From the NCBI GenBank assembly GCA_016291905.1, contig JAEEZS010000072.1, positions 111,657 through 175,656 on the forward strand: a DNA stretch of 64,000 nucleotides, read 5' to 3'. The position numbers and the translations under genes were made by a program. Of this stretch, positions 33,619-41,920 are shown piece by piece. Under the pieces are notes generated by a model, which worked only from the letters and a program-made list of their open reading frames with translations, was not told where the DNA came from and made no database searches. The first letter of the stretch is position 1; the number at the start of each line of letters is the position of its first letter. This DNA is from Bacteroidaceae bacterium. GTDB taxonomy: Bacteria; Bacteroidota; Bacteroidia; Bacteroidales; Bacteroidaceae.

Positions 33619-34569
33619 ATGGATTTAAAGAATATTTTAATCTTGTCAATGGTTAAGGGTGTTGGCCCCGCATTTATTAAAAAGAACTGTCATAGATTTA
33701 TTAACGACAACTCTTGTGAGCAATTAGTCAGGGAATCAAAACCAGAAGAATTGGACAATCTTGTTGATTACGCCAAGACAGCTGACGAGATAATCTCTGA
33801 CTGTGAAGCTAATGGGATAAAGATGGTAAGTATTATTGACACTGATTACCCTTCACAATTAAAAGAGATCGGTGACCCTCCAAGTATTTTATTCATGAAA
33901 GGGAATAGGTCACTCATAAATAACACAATTGCAATAATTGGAACTCGAAATAGTACAGAGTTAGGTAACAATATAGCAGAAAGATTAGGTGGTTATTTTT
34001 CCAGATACTTTTCAATCTGTAATGGACTTGTTGAAGGAATTGATGAACATTCCATTTATCAAAATGGCGTTGTCTCATCAAATGTCGTAGGGGTCATTTC
34101 TGGAGGCCTTTGTTATAATGAAACCTGTTCATCTCACCATATACAAATAATAAATGATGTACTTGAAGCGGGGGGGCTCGTAGTTTCAGAATTCCTTCCT
34201 TATCAAAAAGAAGATAAGTACTCCGGAATTAGAGCGAGCAGAATACAAGCAGGCCTTTCCTATGGGTTGATTTTAGTACAAAGCAAACTAGATGGCGGTT
34301 CGAAATATACAATAAACACATTTTCAAAATTGCCTCGCGTTTTAGGTGTTATTCATTATCCTACATCGAAAGAATATGACAGTGAAGTTTTTGAGGCAAA
34401 TAGAATTATCGTTGAAGAAAAGATTTCGGGTATAGAGAAAATGATTGGCGCTAAAACGAAGAAATATATCAAGATATCATCTATTGTGCCTATAAGTAAG
34501 AAAGAGGATTACGAGACATTAAAGACTGCCATTCTTATTCAAAAACAGAAGCAATTCTCCTTTATCTAA
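33619..34569 (+). CDS. DprA/Smf-like (SLOG fold) protein (ShosA-like antitoxin candidate)
   Basis: 316 aa from the ATG at 33619. The N-terminal 60 residues look like the HhH/SAM-like part of DprA (LSMVKGVGPAFIKKNCHRF). The Rossmannoid SLOG domain (about 75-270) shows DYPSQLKEIGDPPSILFMKGN, AIIGTRNSTELG, SICNGLVEGIDEHSIYQNG, GVISGGL and GGSKYTINTF, aligning with DprA's VGSR, SGLARGID and GSL.TA motifs. DprA loads RecA on ssDNA; in ShosTA the DprA homologue neutralises the PRTase toxin. It lacks the C-terminal winged helix of full DprA. Last gene of the AT-rich operon. Confidence 0.85.
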   Translation: MDLKNILILSMVKGVGPAFIKKNCHRFINDNSCEQLVRESKPEELDNLVDYAKTADEIISDCEANGIKMVSIIDTDYPSQLKEIGDPPSILFMKGNRSLINNTIAIIGTRNSTELGNNIAERLGGYFSRYFSICNGLVEGIDEHSIYQNGVVSSNVVGVISGGLCYNETCSSHHIQIINDVLEAGGLVVSEFLPYQKEDKYSGIRASRIQAGLSYGLILVQSKLDGGSKYTINTFSKLPRVLGVIHYPTSKEYDSEVFEANRIIVEEKISGIEKMIGAKTKKYIKISSIVPISKKEDYETLKTAILIQKQKQFSFI

Positions 34570-34736
34570 GCATTCACGTACGTGCTTCCGTGGTTCGAAA
34601 TCAAAAGGCCCCCTGCTGCTCGGACAGCGATACGCAGAATCAGAGTTTCTGTCCCCACGATACCTCCACAGTGCCGATTTCAGCACTTCCCATCCACTGC
34701 CCCCTGTTCAAAGTTAAGTTCAGTCACCACTCGACT

Positions 34737-35453
34737 TTATTTGTTGTCCGACATCCTTTGGACGGTAGAACCTCCCGACACTTCGCAGCTCTCAGCGACA
34801 CGGCAGTCTTTGTCCACAGTTTCGTAAACGAGATGACTGGCGCCAGACAGATGTACAATCAAGTCCATGCAACAGGTTACTTCCGCATAGCTTCCGCCGC
34901 TCATACTTCCCTTAACCGACTGCGCATTCACACCGGAAGCCTGAAGATGGGATGCTCCGCTAAGTTTGATGTGCATCGTGTTTTGGCAAGCCCCTTTCAT
35001 CATGCACGCTGCGGAGCCACTTAAATAGACTTTCAGTGAATTAGCCTCGACATCGCCCATAAACTTCGATGCACCAGAGAGATCGATTTTGACAACATCG
35101 CCCTTCAGTTCTCCTGTGAACCACGAGGCACCACTGAGTTCGATGTCGTCAATTGCGATGTTTGATGGGATGACCGCCGTAGCCGTAATGCCCGAATAAT
35201 TAGTGAAAGGTTTCATGCCGATGTATAACTTGTTGCTTTTCACCTTTACTACGACTTTGTCCAAAGCTTTTTCGCCCACGGTGACCACAACATCGCTCAC
35301 TTTGTCGCTCACCGTTACTTGGAAAGCATCACTCACCTCAAGTTTGGAGAAACTCCCGTCGATAGCATAGTTCAGCGTCGCAGGATCACCGTAGTCAATG
35401 GAGCAACTGCAGCATAAAACACACAAAACCAGAAAAATAAATGAATGTTTCAT
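34737..35453 (-). CDS. head-GIN (DUF2807) lipoprotein
   Basis: 238 aa; a lipoprotein signal ends in the cluster CVLCCSC. The rest is a DUF2807 right-handed beta-helix seen as repeating GxSxxxG rungs (IELSGASWFTGELKGDVVKIDLSGASKFMGDVEANSLKVYLSGSA...). The family is widespread in Bacteroidetes and called putative auto-transporter adhesin head GIN domain; function unknown, probably cell-surface. It converges on the end of the defence-like operon across a 167-base gap in which I see no gene, and is divergent from the next gene. Confidence 0.9.
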   Translation of the reverse strand: MKHSFIFLVLCVLCCSCSIDYGDPATLNYAIDGSFSKLEVSDAFQVTVSDKVSDVVVTVGEKALDKVVVKVKSNKLYIGMKPFTNYSGITATAVIPSNIAIDDIELSGASWFTGELKGDVVKIDLSGASKFMGDVEANSLKVYLSGSAACMMKGACQNTMHIKLSGASHLQASGVNAQSVKGSMSGGSYAEVTCCMDLIVHLSGASHLVYETVDKDCRVAESCEVSGGSTVQRMSDNK

Positions 35454-35580
35454 AACCTTTTCTTTTTTCAGTTCATTAAACTCCGCAAAGATACAACAAT
35501 CTTATGAAACTCCCTCGCGTCATGTCATTTTTATGTTTTTTTGAATCATTGGGGGGACACATGGATTAAAAACAAATCAG

Positions 35581-35805
35581 GGCCTTTAAGTAGGCTTCGA
35601 CTCAAAACGGGCGGAGCAGCGAACGCAAAGAAAACTTGTTTGCTCTGCCGAGTCGTGACGGACGAAAACGAAGTTAAAAGCCCGATTTTATTTGGTTTTT
35701 TGTTCGGCCCACTACCTTTAATCCCCTTCGGGGCTTTTAAGTAGGCTTCGCCTCAGAAGAACTCAAATAAATTTGGTTTTTCGTTCGGCTCGCACTACTT
35801 TTGCA
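35581..35805 (+). repeat. promoter/terminator-bearing repeat, one long and one short unit
   Basis: Unit 1 (35581-35719) and unit 2 (about 35711-35805) share TTTAAGTAGGCTTCGnCTCA, TTTGGTTTTT(C/T)GTTCGG and CACTACnTTT; unit 1 has about 75 extra bases. A related unit occurs at 37405-37503. Each carries CCCCTTCGGGGCTTTT (hairpin plus T-run) and a TTTG-20 nt-TAnnTTTG promoter. They occupy the 405-bp gap between the divergent genes; nothing else is seen there. Confidence 0.75.
35772..35803 (+). promoter_or_regulatory. promoter of the carbohydrate-binding protein gene
   Basis: TTTG at 35772-35775 and TACTTTTG at 35796-35803, 20-base spacer, inside repeat unit 2. Confidence 0.7.
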
Positions 35806-35858
35806 GCGACAACTGATAACCTGATTGTCTTACCTCAAAGACTCCTGAGAATAATTCA

Positions 35859-37379
35859 ATGAAAAAGATATTTTTATGGGCAATGCCCTTGCTGATGTGC
35901 TGTGGATGCCAAGCAGAGGATATCACCATTCGCTTTGACGGCACGACGGCCAACGTGACAGAACGGAAGGCATCAGACAGCGTGAGTATCGCCGTTGACG
36001 GCGCACGCGTGAATATCGAAAGCCTCTATGCCGCTCACAAGCTCACCCTGCGTCTAAAAGGCAAGAGCGACGACGGGCAGCTTGTCCTGAAGACTGCGGG
36101 CAAGGCTACGGTAACGCTTGACGGCTTAGTCTTAACCAGCCAGGAGGGGGCTCCACTCAACTTGAAGAATAAGAAACGCGTGGAGGTTGTGGCAGCCAAG
36201 GGTACGGAGAACACGCTCACCATCACCGCCTGCAACGACACGGCCAACTACAAGGCGACTACCATCTGGTCGAAGGACAAGCTCACGCTCTCCGGCAAGG
36301 GCATCCTCAACGTCATCGCCACTGGTGACGGGTGCCGAGGCATCAAGACAAAGAAGGACATCACCATCGAGAGCCTCACCCTCAACGTGACGACCTCGGG
36401 CAACAATTTGGGCGAGAAGCCCTTCGGCATGGGCGGTTTTCCCGGTATGCCCGAAGGCGGATTCCCTGACTTTGGAGGTGAGATGCCTGATTTCGGAGAC
36501 TTCCCCGTCCCCGACTTCGGTGGCGAAATGCCTGACTTTGGAGAAGGTTTTCCCTTCCCTAATTTCGACGGCGAAATGCCCGACTTTGGGGGTGGAGATT
36601 TCCCCTTCCCCAATTTCGATGGTGAGATGCCTGATTTTGGAGGTGAAATGCCCGACTTCGGCGGAGGTTTCGGAGGCAAGCGGAAATACGTCGCCTCCAC
36701 CAAGGGTATCGCGTCGAAGGGAAAAATCACCATCAACAGCGGCAACGTGACCGTGCGCACCTCCACCGCAGGAGCAGAAGGCATCGAGGGCAAGGAGGGC
36801 ATCGTCTTCAACGGCGGCAAAGTAGATGTGCAGACGCCTGACGATGCCATCAACGCCAACGCTCCCATTGAGTTCAACGGCGCCCACGTCACAGCCTACA
36901 GTATGGGCAACGATGCCGTTGACGCCAACCCCCAAGGCGGCTTCTTCCCTCCCTTTGGCGGGGGAGGAAAGGAGATTGAGCCCAGCATCATCATCACCGG
37001 CGGCACGGTCTATGCCTGGAGCCAAGTGGGACCGCCTGAAGAGGGACTCGACAGCGACTTTGCACCCATCGCCATCAGCGGAGGCAACATTTTCTCCGTG
37101 GGCGGCAGCATGGGTGGCAGCCCCTCTGTGCCTAGCAACGAGACGGCCAAACAGCCGACTGTGCTGCTTGGCAGCATCAACATCGTGGAGGACGAGCCCA
37201 TCCAAATCTTCAACGCGAAGGGCAAGCTCATCGACACCGTCACCATCCCCTTCTCGCTGCGGCGCAGCTCCAGCCTCGTCAGCAGCCCTGCTTTCAAGAT
37301 AGGTGAGACGTACACCGTGAAGACGAAGGACTACGAGAAGACCTTCACCCTTAACGAAAACCTCACCATCGTAAGGTAG
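35859..37379 (+). CDS. Cthe_2159-type carbohydrate-binding domain protein with MPDFG repeats
   Basis: 506 aa; signal peptide with LLMCCGC lipobox-like end, so probably a lipoprotein. Regularly spaced strands (RLKGKSDDGQLVLKTAGKATVTLDGLVL, KDKLTLSGKGILNVIATGDGCRGIKTKKDITI, ASKGKITINSGNVTVRTSTAGAEGIEGKEGI) mark the DUF4353 right-handed beta-helix of the Cthe_2159 family, which binds acidic polysaccharides and calcium. Residues about 187-275 are an insertion of five GEMPDFG-containing repeats rich in Gly, Phe, Pro and Asp. The C-terminus (residues about 430-506) resembles a short sorting or beta-sandwich segment. Flanked on both sides by the promoter-bearing repeat. Confidence 0.82.
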   Translation: MKKIFLWAMPLLMCCGCQAEDITIRFDGTTANVTERKASDSVSIAVDGARVNIESLYAAHKLTLRLKGKSDDGQLVLKTAGKATVTLDGLVLTSQEGAPLNLKNKKRVEVVAAKGTENTLTITACNDTANYKATTIWSKDKLTLSGKGILNVIATGDGCRGIKTKKDITIESLTLNVTTSGNNLGEKPFGMGGFPGMPEGGFPDFGGEMPDFGDFPVPDFGGEMPDFGEGFPFPNFDGEMPDFGGGDFPFPNFDGEMPDFGGEMPDFGGGFGGKRKYVASTKGIASKGKITINSGNVTVRTSTAGAEGIEGKEGIVFNGGKVDVQTPDDAINANAPIEFNGAHVTAYSMGNDAVDANPQGGFFPPFGGGGKEIEPSIIITGGTVYAWSQVGPPEEGLDSDFAPIAISGGNIFSVGGSMGGSPSVPSNETAKQPTVLLGSINIVEDEPIQIFNAKGKLIDTVTIPFSLRRSSSLVSSPAFKIGETYTVKTKDYEKTFTLNENLTIVR

Positions 37380-37404
37380 CATTCGTGGGTTTTAGACACG
37401 GGGT

Positions 37405-37503
37405 CGCCCTATCTTTAATCCCCTTGCGGGGCTTTTAGATAGGAGTCGCCTCGGATAATTGCAAATAAATTTGCATTATCGCTCGGCTCACCCTATCTTT
37501 GCA
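37405..37503 (+). repeat. third unit of the promoter/terminator-bearing repeat
   Basis: CTATCTTTAATCCCCTTGCGGGGCTTTTAGATAGGAGTCGCCTC..., matching 35711-35805 in order and spacing. The hairpin ends the upstream gene and the promoter starts the downstream one. Confidence 0.75.
37470..37501 (+). promoter_or_regulatory. promoter of the CCA tRNA nucleotidyltransferase gene
   Basis: TTTG at 37470-37473 and TATCTTTG at 37494-37501, 20-base spacer. This places transcription start after an in-frame upstream ATG (37459) and supports the start at 37525. Confidence 0.75.
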
Positions 37504-37524
37504 CTTTCAAACAGCGAAAGGCAA

Positions 37525-38979
37525 ATGGTAAGGCTGACGCAAGAGGACATGGTGAGGGCACTCGACGACCGGGTGTTCCACCTGATAGGCGAGACGGCCG
37601 ACGAACTCGGCATGCCCTGCTATGTGGTGGGGGGCTGGGTACGCGACCTGTTCCTTGAACGTCCTTCGACGGATATCGATGTGGTAGTCGTCGGCAGCGG
37701 TATCACCCTGGCGGAGGCGCTTCGGAAACGGTGCGGACGAGGGGCTCACGTGAGCGTGTTCCGTAACTTCGGCACCGCCCAACTGAAGTGGCACGACAGG
37801 GAGATAGAGTTCGTGGGGGCTCGCAAGGAGTCGTATAGCCACGACAGCCGCAAACCTGTCGTGGAAGACGGCACCTTGGAGGACGACCAAAACCGGCGTG
37901 ACTTCACCATCAATGCGATGGCCATCTGCCTCAACGCCGAACGGTTCGGCGAGCTGGTAGACCCCTTCGACGGGCTTTACGACTTGGAAGACCGCCTCAT
38001 CCGCACGCCCCTCGACCCTGACATCACCTTCAGCGATGACCCGTTGCGCATGATGCGCTGTATACGGTTTGCCACGCAGCTGAACTTCTTCATCGACGAC
38101 GAGACGTTCGATGCACTGGAGCGCAACAAGGAGCGCATCAGCATCATCTCAAAAGAGCGCATCAGCGAAGAGATGAACAAAATCATTGCCTCTCCCGTAC
38201 CCTCAAAGGGATTTGTGGAACTGGACCGCTGCGGTCTGCTGCCGCTGGTGTTCCCTGAGCTGGCTGCGCTGTGTGGCGTGGAACAGGTGAACGGACGGAA
38301 GCACAAGGACAACTTCTACCACACGCTGGAGGTGCTGGACAACGTGGCCCGCTCAACCGATAACCTGTGGCTACGCTGGGCGGCGCTGCTGCACGACATC
38401 GGCAAACCCAAGACCAAACGCTGGGATGCAAAGCTGGGATGGACATTCCACAACCACGACTTCGTGGGGGAAAAGATGGTGCCCAGCATCTTCCGCACGC
38501 TGAAGCTGCCGCTGAACGAGAAGATGAAATATGTACAAAAGCTCGTCGGCCTCCACATGCGCCCCATCGCCATTGCCGATGAGGTGGTGACGGACAGCGC
38601 CGTCAGACGGCTGCTGTTTGAGGCGGGCGACGACATCGACGACCTGATGCTCCTTTGCGAAGCGGATATCACCTCGAAGAATGCGGAGAAGAAGCAGCGT
38701 TTCCTCGATAACTTCCGTCTGGTGCGCCAGAAGCTGAAGGATTTAGAGGAGCGAGATCGCATCCGCAACTTCCAGCCGCCTGTAGATGGCACGGAGATTA
38801 TGGAAGTCTTTGGCTTGGAGCCTTGTGCCGAGGTGGGCACGCTGAAGGCTACCATCAAGGATGCCATTCTTGACGGCATCATCCCCAACGACCACGATGC
38901 CGCCTTTGCCTACCTCCTCACGAAAGCAGCCGAGATAGGACTAGAACCAAAAAAAAAAGACTTCAGACTGACAGACTAA
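37525..38979 (+). CDS. CCA tRNA nucleotidyltransferase with HD domain
   Basis: 484 aa from the ATG at 37525, placed by the promoter. Class II polymerase-beta nucleotidyltransferase head: CYVVGGWVRDLFLERPSTDIDVVV with the catalytic DxD, GTAQLKW, RRDFTINAMA (RRD motif) and DPLRMMRCIRFATQL. An HD phosphohydrolase domain follows (HTLEVLDNV, LLHDIGKPKT, FHNHDFVG). Adds or repairs the 3' CCA of tRNAs; the HD domain may have phosphatase activity. Single-gene unit between the repeat and the nucleoside transporter. Confidence 0.93.
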   Translation: MVRLTQEDMVRALDDRVFHLIGETADELGMPCYVVGGWVRDLFLERPSTDIDVVVVGSGITLAEALRKRCGRGAHVSVFRNFGTAQLKWHDREIEFVGARKESYSHDSRKPVVEDGTLEDDQNRRDFTINAMAICLNAERFGELVDPFDGLYDLEDRLIRTPLDPDITFSDDPLRMMRCIRFATQLNFFIDDETFDALERNKERISIISKERISEEMNKIIASPVPSKGFVELDRCGLLPLVFPELAALCGVEQVNGRKHKDNFYHTLEVLDNVARSTDNLWLRWAALLHDIGKPKTKRWDAKLGWTFHNHDFVGEKMVPSIFRTLKLPLNEKMKYVQKLVGLHMRPIAIADEVVTDSAVRRLLFEAGDDIDDLMLLCEADITSKNAEKKQRFLDNFRLVRQKLKDLEERDRIRNFQPPVDGTEIMEVFGLEPCAEVGTLKATIKDAILDGIIPNDHDAAFAYLLTKAAEIGLEPKKKDFRLTD

Positions 38980-39012
38980 CAGATAATTGTCAAACCAAAA
39001 ATAATTCGCAGT

Positions 39013-40278
39013 ATGCAAACAAAGATTCGTCTTATCATCATGAACTTCCTGGTGTTTGCCGTGTGGGGTTCGTACTTGACAAGCATGGGCTCGTACCTTG
39101 CCGAAGTGGGCATGGGGCCGCAGATTGGTTGGTTCTACAGCGTGCAGGGCTTTGTGTCGCTCTTCATGCCGGCACTCATCGGTATTCTTGCAGACAAGTT
39201 CATTCCCGCTCAGAAGATGCTTAGTATTTGCCATTTCTTAGCGGCTGTCTTCATGGGCATTGCTGGCTGGCAAGGAATGAAGTACGGCAGCGACGTCACC
39301 TTCGGGCAGCTGTTTCCGTGGTATGCACTGAGCGTAGCGTTCTTCATGCCTACCATTGCGCTAGACAACTCCGTCTCGTACAACGCGCTGACGAAGGCAG
39401 GATTGGACACGGTGAAGGATTTCCCGCCTATCCGCGTCTTTGGCACCGTCGGCTTCATCTGCTCGATGTGGCTGGTGGACCTGCTGGGCTTCCAGCACGA
39501 CTACCGCCAGTTCCTGGTGTGTGCCGCGTGGAGCATCATCCTCGGCTTCTATGCCCTGACGCTGCCCAACTGCCCGACGAATAAGGGAACGGGCGAGAAA
39601 CAGTCGCTGGTGGACGCCCTCGGCCTGCGGGCTTTCTCGCTGTTCAAGGATAAGAAGATGTGCGTGTTCTTCATCTTCTCCATGCTGCTGGGCGTGTCGC
39701 TGCAGATTACCAACGGCTATGCCAATACGTTCATTTCGGCCTTCGCGGATATCTCGGCCTATGCCGACACGTTTGCCGTCAAGCATGCCAACATCCTTAT
39801 CTCGCTCAGCCAGATTAGCGAAACGCTTTGCATCCTGCTAATTCCTTTCTTCCTGCGTCGCTTGGGTATTAAGAAGGTGATGCTCATTGCCATGCTGGCG
39901 TGGGTGCTCCGCTTTGGTTTCTTCGCTGTGGGCAATCCGGGTAGTGGCGTCTGGCTCTTCGTGTTGTCGATGATTGTCTATGGCGTTGCCTTTGACTTCT
40001 TCAACATCAGCGGCTCGCTTTTCGTGGAACAGAACACTACGGAGAGCATCCGCAGTAGTGCGCAGGGCGTTTTCATGATGATGACGAACGGATTTGGTGC
40101 TACGGTGGGTACACTGTCGGCTCAGGCTGTCGTCAATGCACTAGTTTACGCCAAGCCTGCCGGCGAAGCGCAGATGCAGGGTTGGTCAACAGCGTGGTAT
40201 GTGTTTGCCGCCTACGCCCTTGTCGTGGCCGTGCTCTTTGCCATCATCTTCAAGTACAAGCACGAGCGTAACTCCTAA
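39013..40278 (+). CDS. nupG: nucleoside permease, NHS family MFS transporter
   Basis: 421 aa with about 12 TM helices. N-terminal block IIMNFLVFAVWGSYLTSMGSYLAEVGMG, DKFIPAQKMLSICH and the PPIRVFGTVGFI motif in the middle match the nucleoside:H+ symporter family (NupG/XapB). Imports nucleosides across the inner membrane by proton symport. It begins 33 bases after the CCA enzyme gene and may be cotranscribed with it. Confidence 0.9.
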   Translation: MQTKIRLIIMNFLVFAVWGSYLTSMGSYLAEVGMGPQIGWFYSVQGFVSLFMPALIGILADKFIPAQKMLSICHFLAAVFMGIAGWQGMKYGSDVTFGQLFPWYALSVAFFMPTIALDNSVSYNALTKAGLDTVKDFPPIRVFGTVGFICSMWLVDLLGFQHDYRQFLVCAAWSIILGFYALTLPNCPTNKGTGEKQSLVDALGLRAFSLFKDKKMCVFFIFSMLLGVSLQITNGYANTFISAFADISAYADTFAVKHANILISLSQISETLCILLIPFFLRRLGIKKVMLIAMLAWVLRFGFFAVGNPGSGVWLFVLSMIVYGVAFDFFNISGSLFVEQNTTESIRSSAQGVFMMMTNGFGATVGTLSAQAVVNALVYAKPAGEAQMQGWSTAWYVFAAYALVVAVLFAIIFKYKHERNS

Positions 40279-40291
40279 TCTCTCATCCCCC

Positions 40292-40330
40292 TTTCCTAAT
40301 TCCTAATTTCTAATTCCTCATTCTTCATTT
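40292..40330 (+). repeat. short tandem intergenic repeat, TTCCTAAT class
   Basis: TTTCCTAATTCCTAATTTCTAATTCCTCATTCTTCATTT immediately ahead of a GTG start; the same class occurs at 4500-4525, 41084-41110, 57403-57441 and 60479-60556. Confidence 0.7.
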
Positions 40331-40333
40331 AAG

Positions 40334-41098
40334 GTGCCTCTATTCTATTGTCCCGATATCGCCACGCGGCGTGAGTTGCCCGAAGAGGAAGCGGCTCACG
40401 CCCTGCGTGTGCTTCGTCTCGGAGTAGGAGAAAATGTGCAACTGACGGATGGCAAGGGACATTTTTATGAGGCAGTCATTTCTGAGGTGGCGGGGAAAAG
40501 ATGCTACGTGGATATTCTCAGCCAGACGACGCCCGCCCCGCAATGGCAGGGACAACTGCACCTTGCTGTCAGCCCCACGAAGAACATGGACCGCATGGAA
40601 TGGCTGGCGGAGAAGGCGACAGAGATTGGCTTTGACGAACTGAGCCTGCTGGACTGCCGCTATTCTGAGCGCCATGTGGTGAAGACGGAGCGCCTTGACA
40701 AGATTCTCGTTGCCGCCATGAAGCAGAGCCTCAAGGCCACGAAGCCTATACTTAACGAGATGATGCCATTTGACCGCTTTGTCCGACAGCCCTTTACAGG
40801 ACAAAAGTTCATTGCCCACTGCTACAGCGAAGAGGAGATAGCAGAGAAGACTTTAGACTGTCAGCCTGAAACGAGGTACGGCACGACGTCCTTCCGTCTT
40901 TCGCTGCACGATGCCCTGCGCCCCGATGAGGATGCCCTTGTGCTTATCGGTCCTGAGGGAGATTTCAGCGTGGACGAAGTACGTCTGGCGCTTTCCCTCG
41001 GCTTCCAATCCGTCAGTCTCTCCCATTCCCGCCTCCGCACGGAAACAGCCGCCCTCGTTGCCGTTCACTTGATGAACCTCTCCCATTCTAATTCCTAA
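40334..41098 (+). CDS. rsmE: 16S rRNA (uracil(1498)-N(3))-methyltransferase
   Basis: 254 aa from a GTG start at 40334 that gives the conserved N-terminus (PLFYCP). SPOUT-family RsmE: HALRVLRLGVGENVQLTDGKG, the PTKNMDRMEWLAEKATEIGFDEL block, and the knot with LIGPEGDFSVDEV and SLGFQSVSLSHSRLRTETAAL, the SAM-binding region. Methylates U1498 in the decoding centre. A short tandem repeat replaces any obvious Shine-Dalgarno. Followed 17 bases later by truA. Confidence 0.95.
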   Translation: MPLFYCPDIATRRELPEEEAAHALRVLRLGVGENVQLTDGKGHFYEAVISEVAGKRCYVDILSQTTPAPQWQGQLHLAVSPTKNMDRMEWLAEKATEIGFDELSLLDCRYSERHVVKTERLDKILVAAMKQSLKATKPILNEMMPFDRFVRQPFTGQKFIAHCYSEEEIAEKTLDCQPETRYGTTSFRLSLHDALRPDEDALVLIGPEGDFSVDEVRLALSLGFQSVSLSHSRLRTETAALVAVHLMNLSHSNS

Positions 41099-41115
41099 TT
41101 CTTTAATTATAAAAA

Positions 41116-41892
41116 GTGCGTTTCTTCCTCACCCTATCCTACGACGGCACCAACTACAGCGGTTGGCAGACGCAGCCTAACGCACCGACGGTACAAGAGA
41201 CCATCGAAGAAGCATTGGCAACGCTGCTTCGCGTCTCGGTGCCGATAGTTGGAGCGGGACGTACGGATGCCGGCGTGCATGCCCGTATGATGGTGGCACA
41301 CATGGATGTGGACGAGGATAGAGTTGCCGCATCCCCTCAGCCTTTCACCGACTGGCTTCGTGAAAAGCTCAACCGTCTTCTACCGCCTGACATCGCCATA
41401 CAGCACATTCAGCAGGTGAGAGACGATGCCCATGCGCGGTTCGATGCCATCGCGCGTACCTATATTTATTACGTCCATACAGCTAAACTGCCCTTTGGAC
41501 GAGACTACTCCATGCGCCTTTTCACTCCACCCGACTTTGAGGCAATGAACGAAGCGGCTGCACGTCTCTTCAAATATATTGATTTTACTTCGTTCAGTAA
41601 GCTCCACACTGATGTAAAGACCAATAACTGCCGTATCATGCGGGCACAGTGGGAACAAGTGGATCAGAGTGTGTGGACATTCACCATTCAAGCCGACCGT
41701 TTCCTGCGCAATATGGTGCGAGCCATCGTTGGCACCTTATTAGAGGTGGGGCGTGGAAGAATGAGCGTGGAAGAGTTCTGCCAAGTCATTGAGCAGAAGG
41801 ATCGTTGCAGTGCAGGAACCTCCGTCCCCGGACGTGGTCTGTTCCTCACTCAGGTTGATTACCCTGAAGGGGTATTTATTGATAAACAGTAA
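41116..41892 (+). CDS. truA: tRNA pseudouridine(38-40) synthase
   Basis: 258 aa, GTG start at 41116. Catalytic Asp in [49 protein letters not shown] and [19 protein letters not shown] are canonical TruA. Modifies U38-40 of the anticodon arm. It is adjacent to rsmE, so two RNA-modification genes form a pair, each with GTG start. Confidence 0.96.
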   Translation: MRFFLTLSYDGTNYSGWQTQPNAPTVQETIEEALATLLRVSVPIVGAGRTDAGVHARMMVAHMDVDEDRVAASPQPFTDWLREKLNRLLPPDIAIQHIQQVRDDAHARFDAIARTYIYYVHTAKLPFGRDYSMRLFTPPDFEAMNEAAARLFKYIDFTSFSKLHTDVKTNNCRIMRAQWEQVDQSVWTFTIQADRFLRNMVRAIVGTLLEVGRGRMSVEEFCQVIEQKDRCSAGTSVPGRGLFLTQVDYPEGVFIDKQ

Positions 41893-41920
41893 GTAGTTTA
41901 AAACCAAATCGCAAATCATC

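Noticed and set aside
34590..34610. GGTTCGAAATC resembling a tRNA T-loop at the end of the defence-like cluster (possible att site)
   Set aside because: Flanking bases cannot form a T-stem and no other tRNA arms are present; no integrase is in the window.
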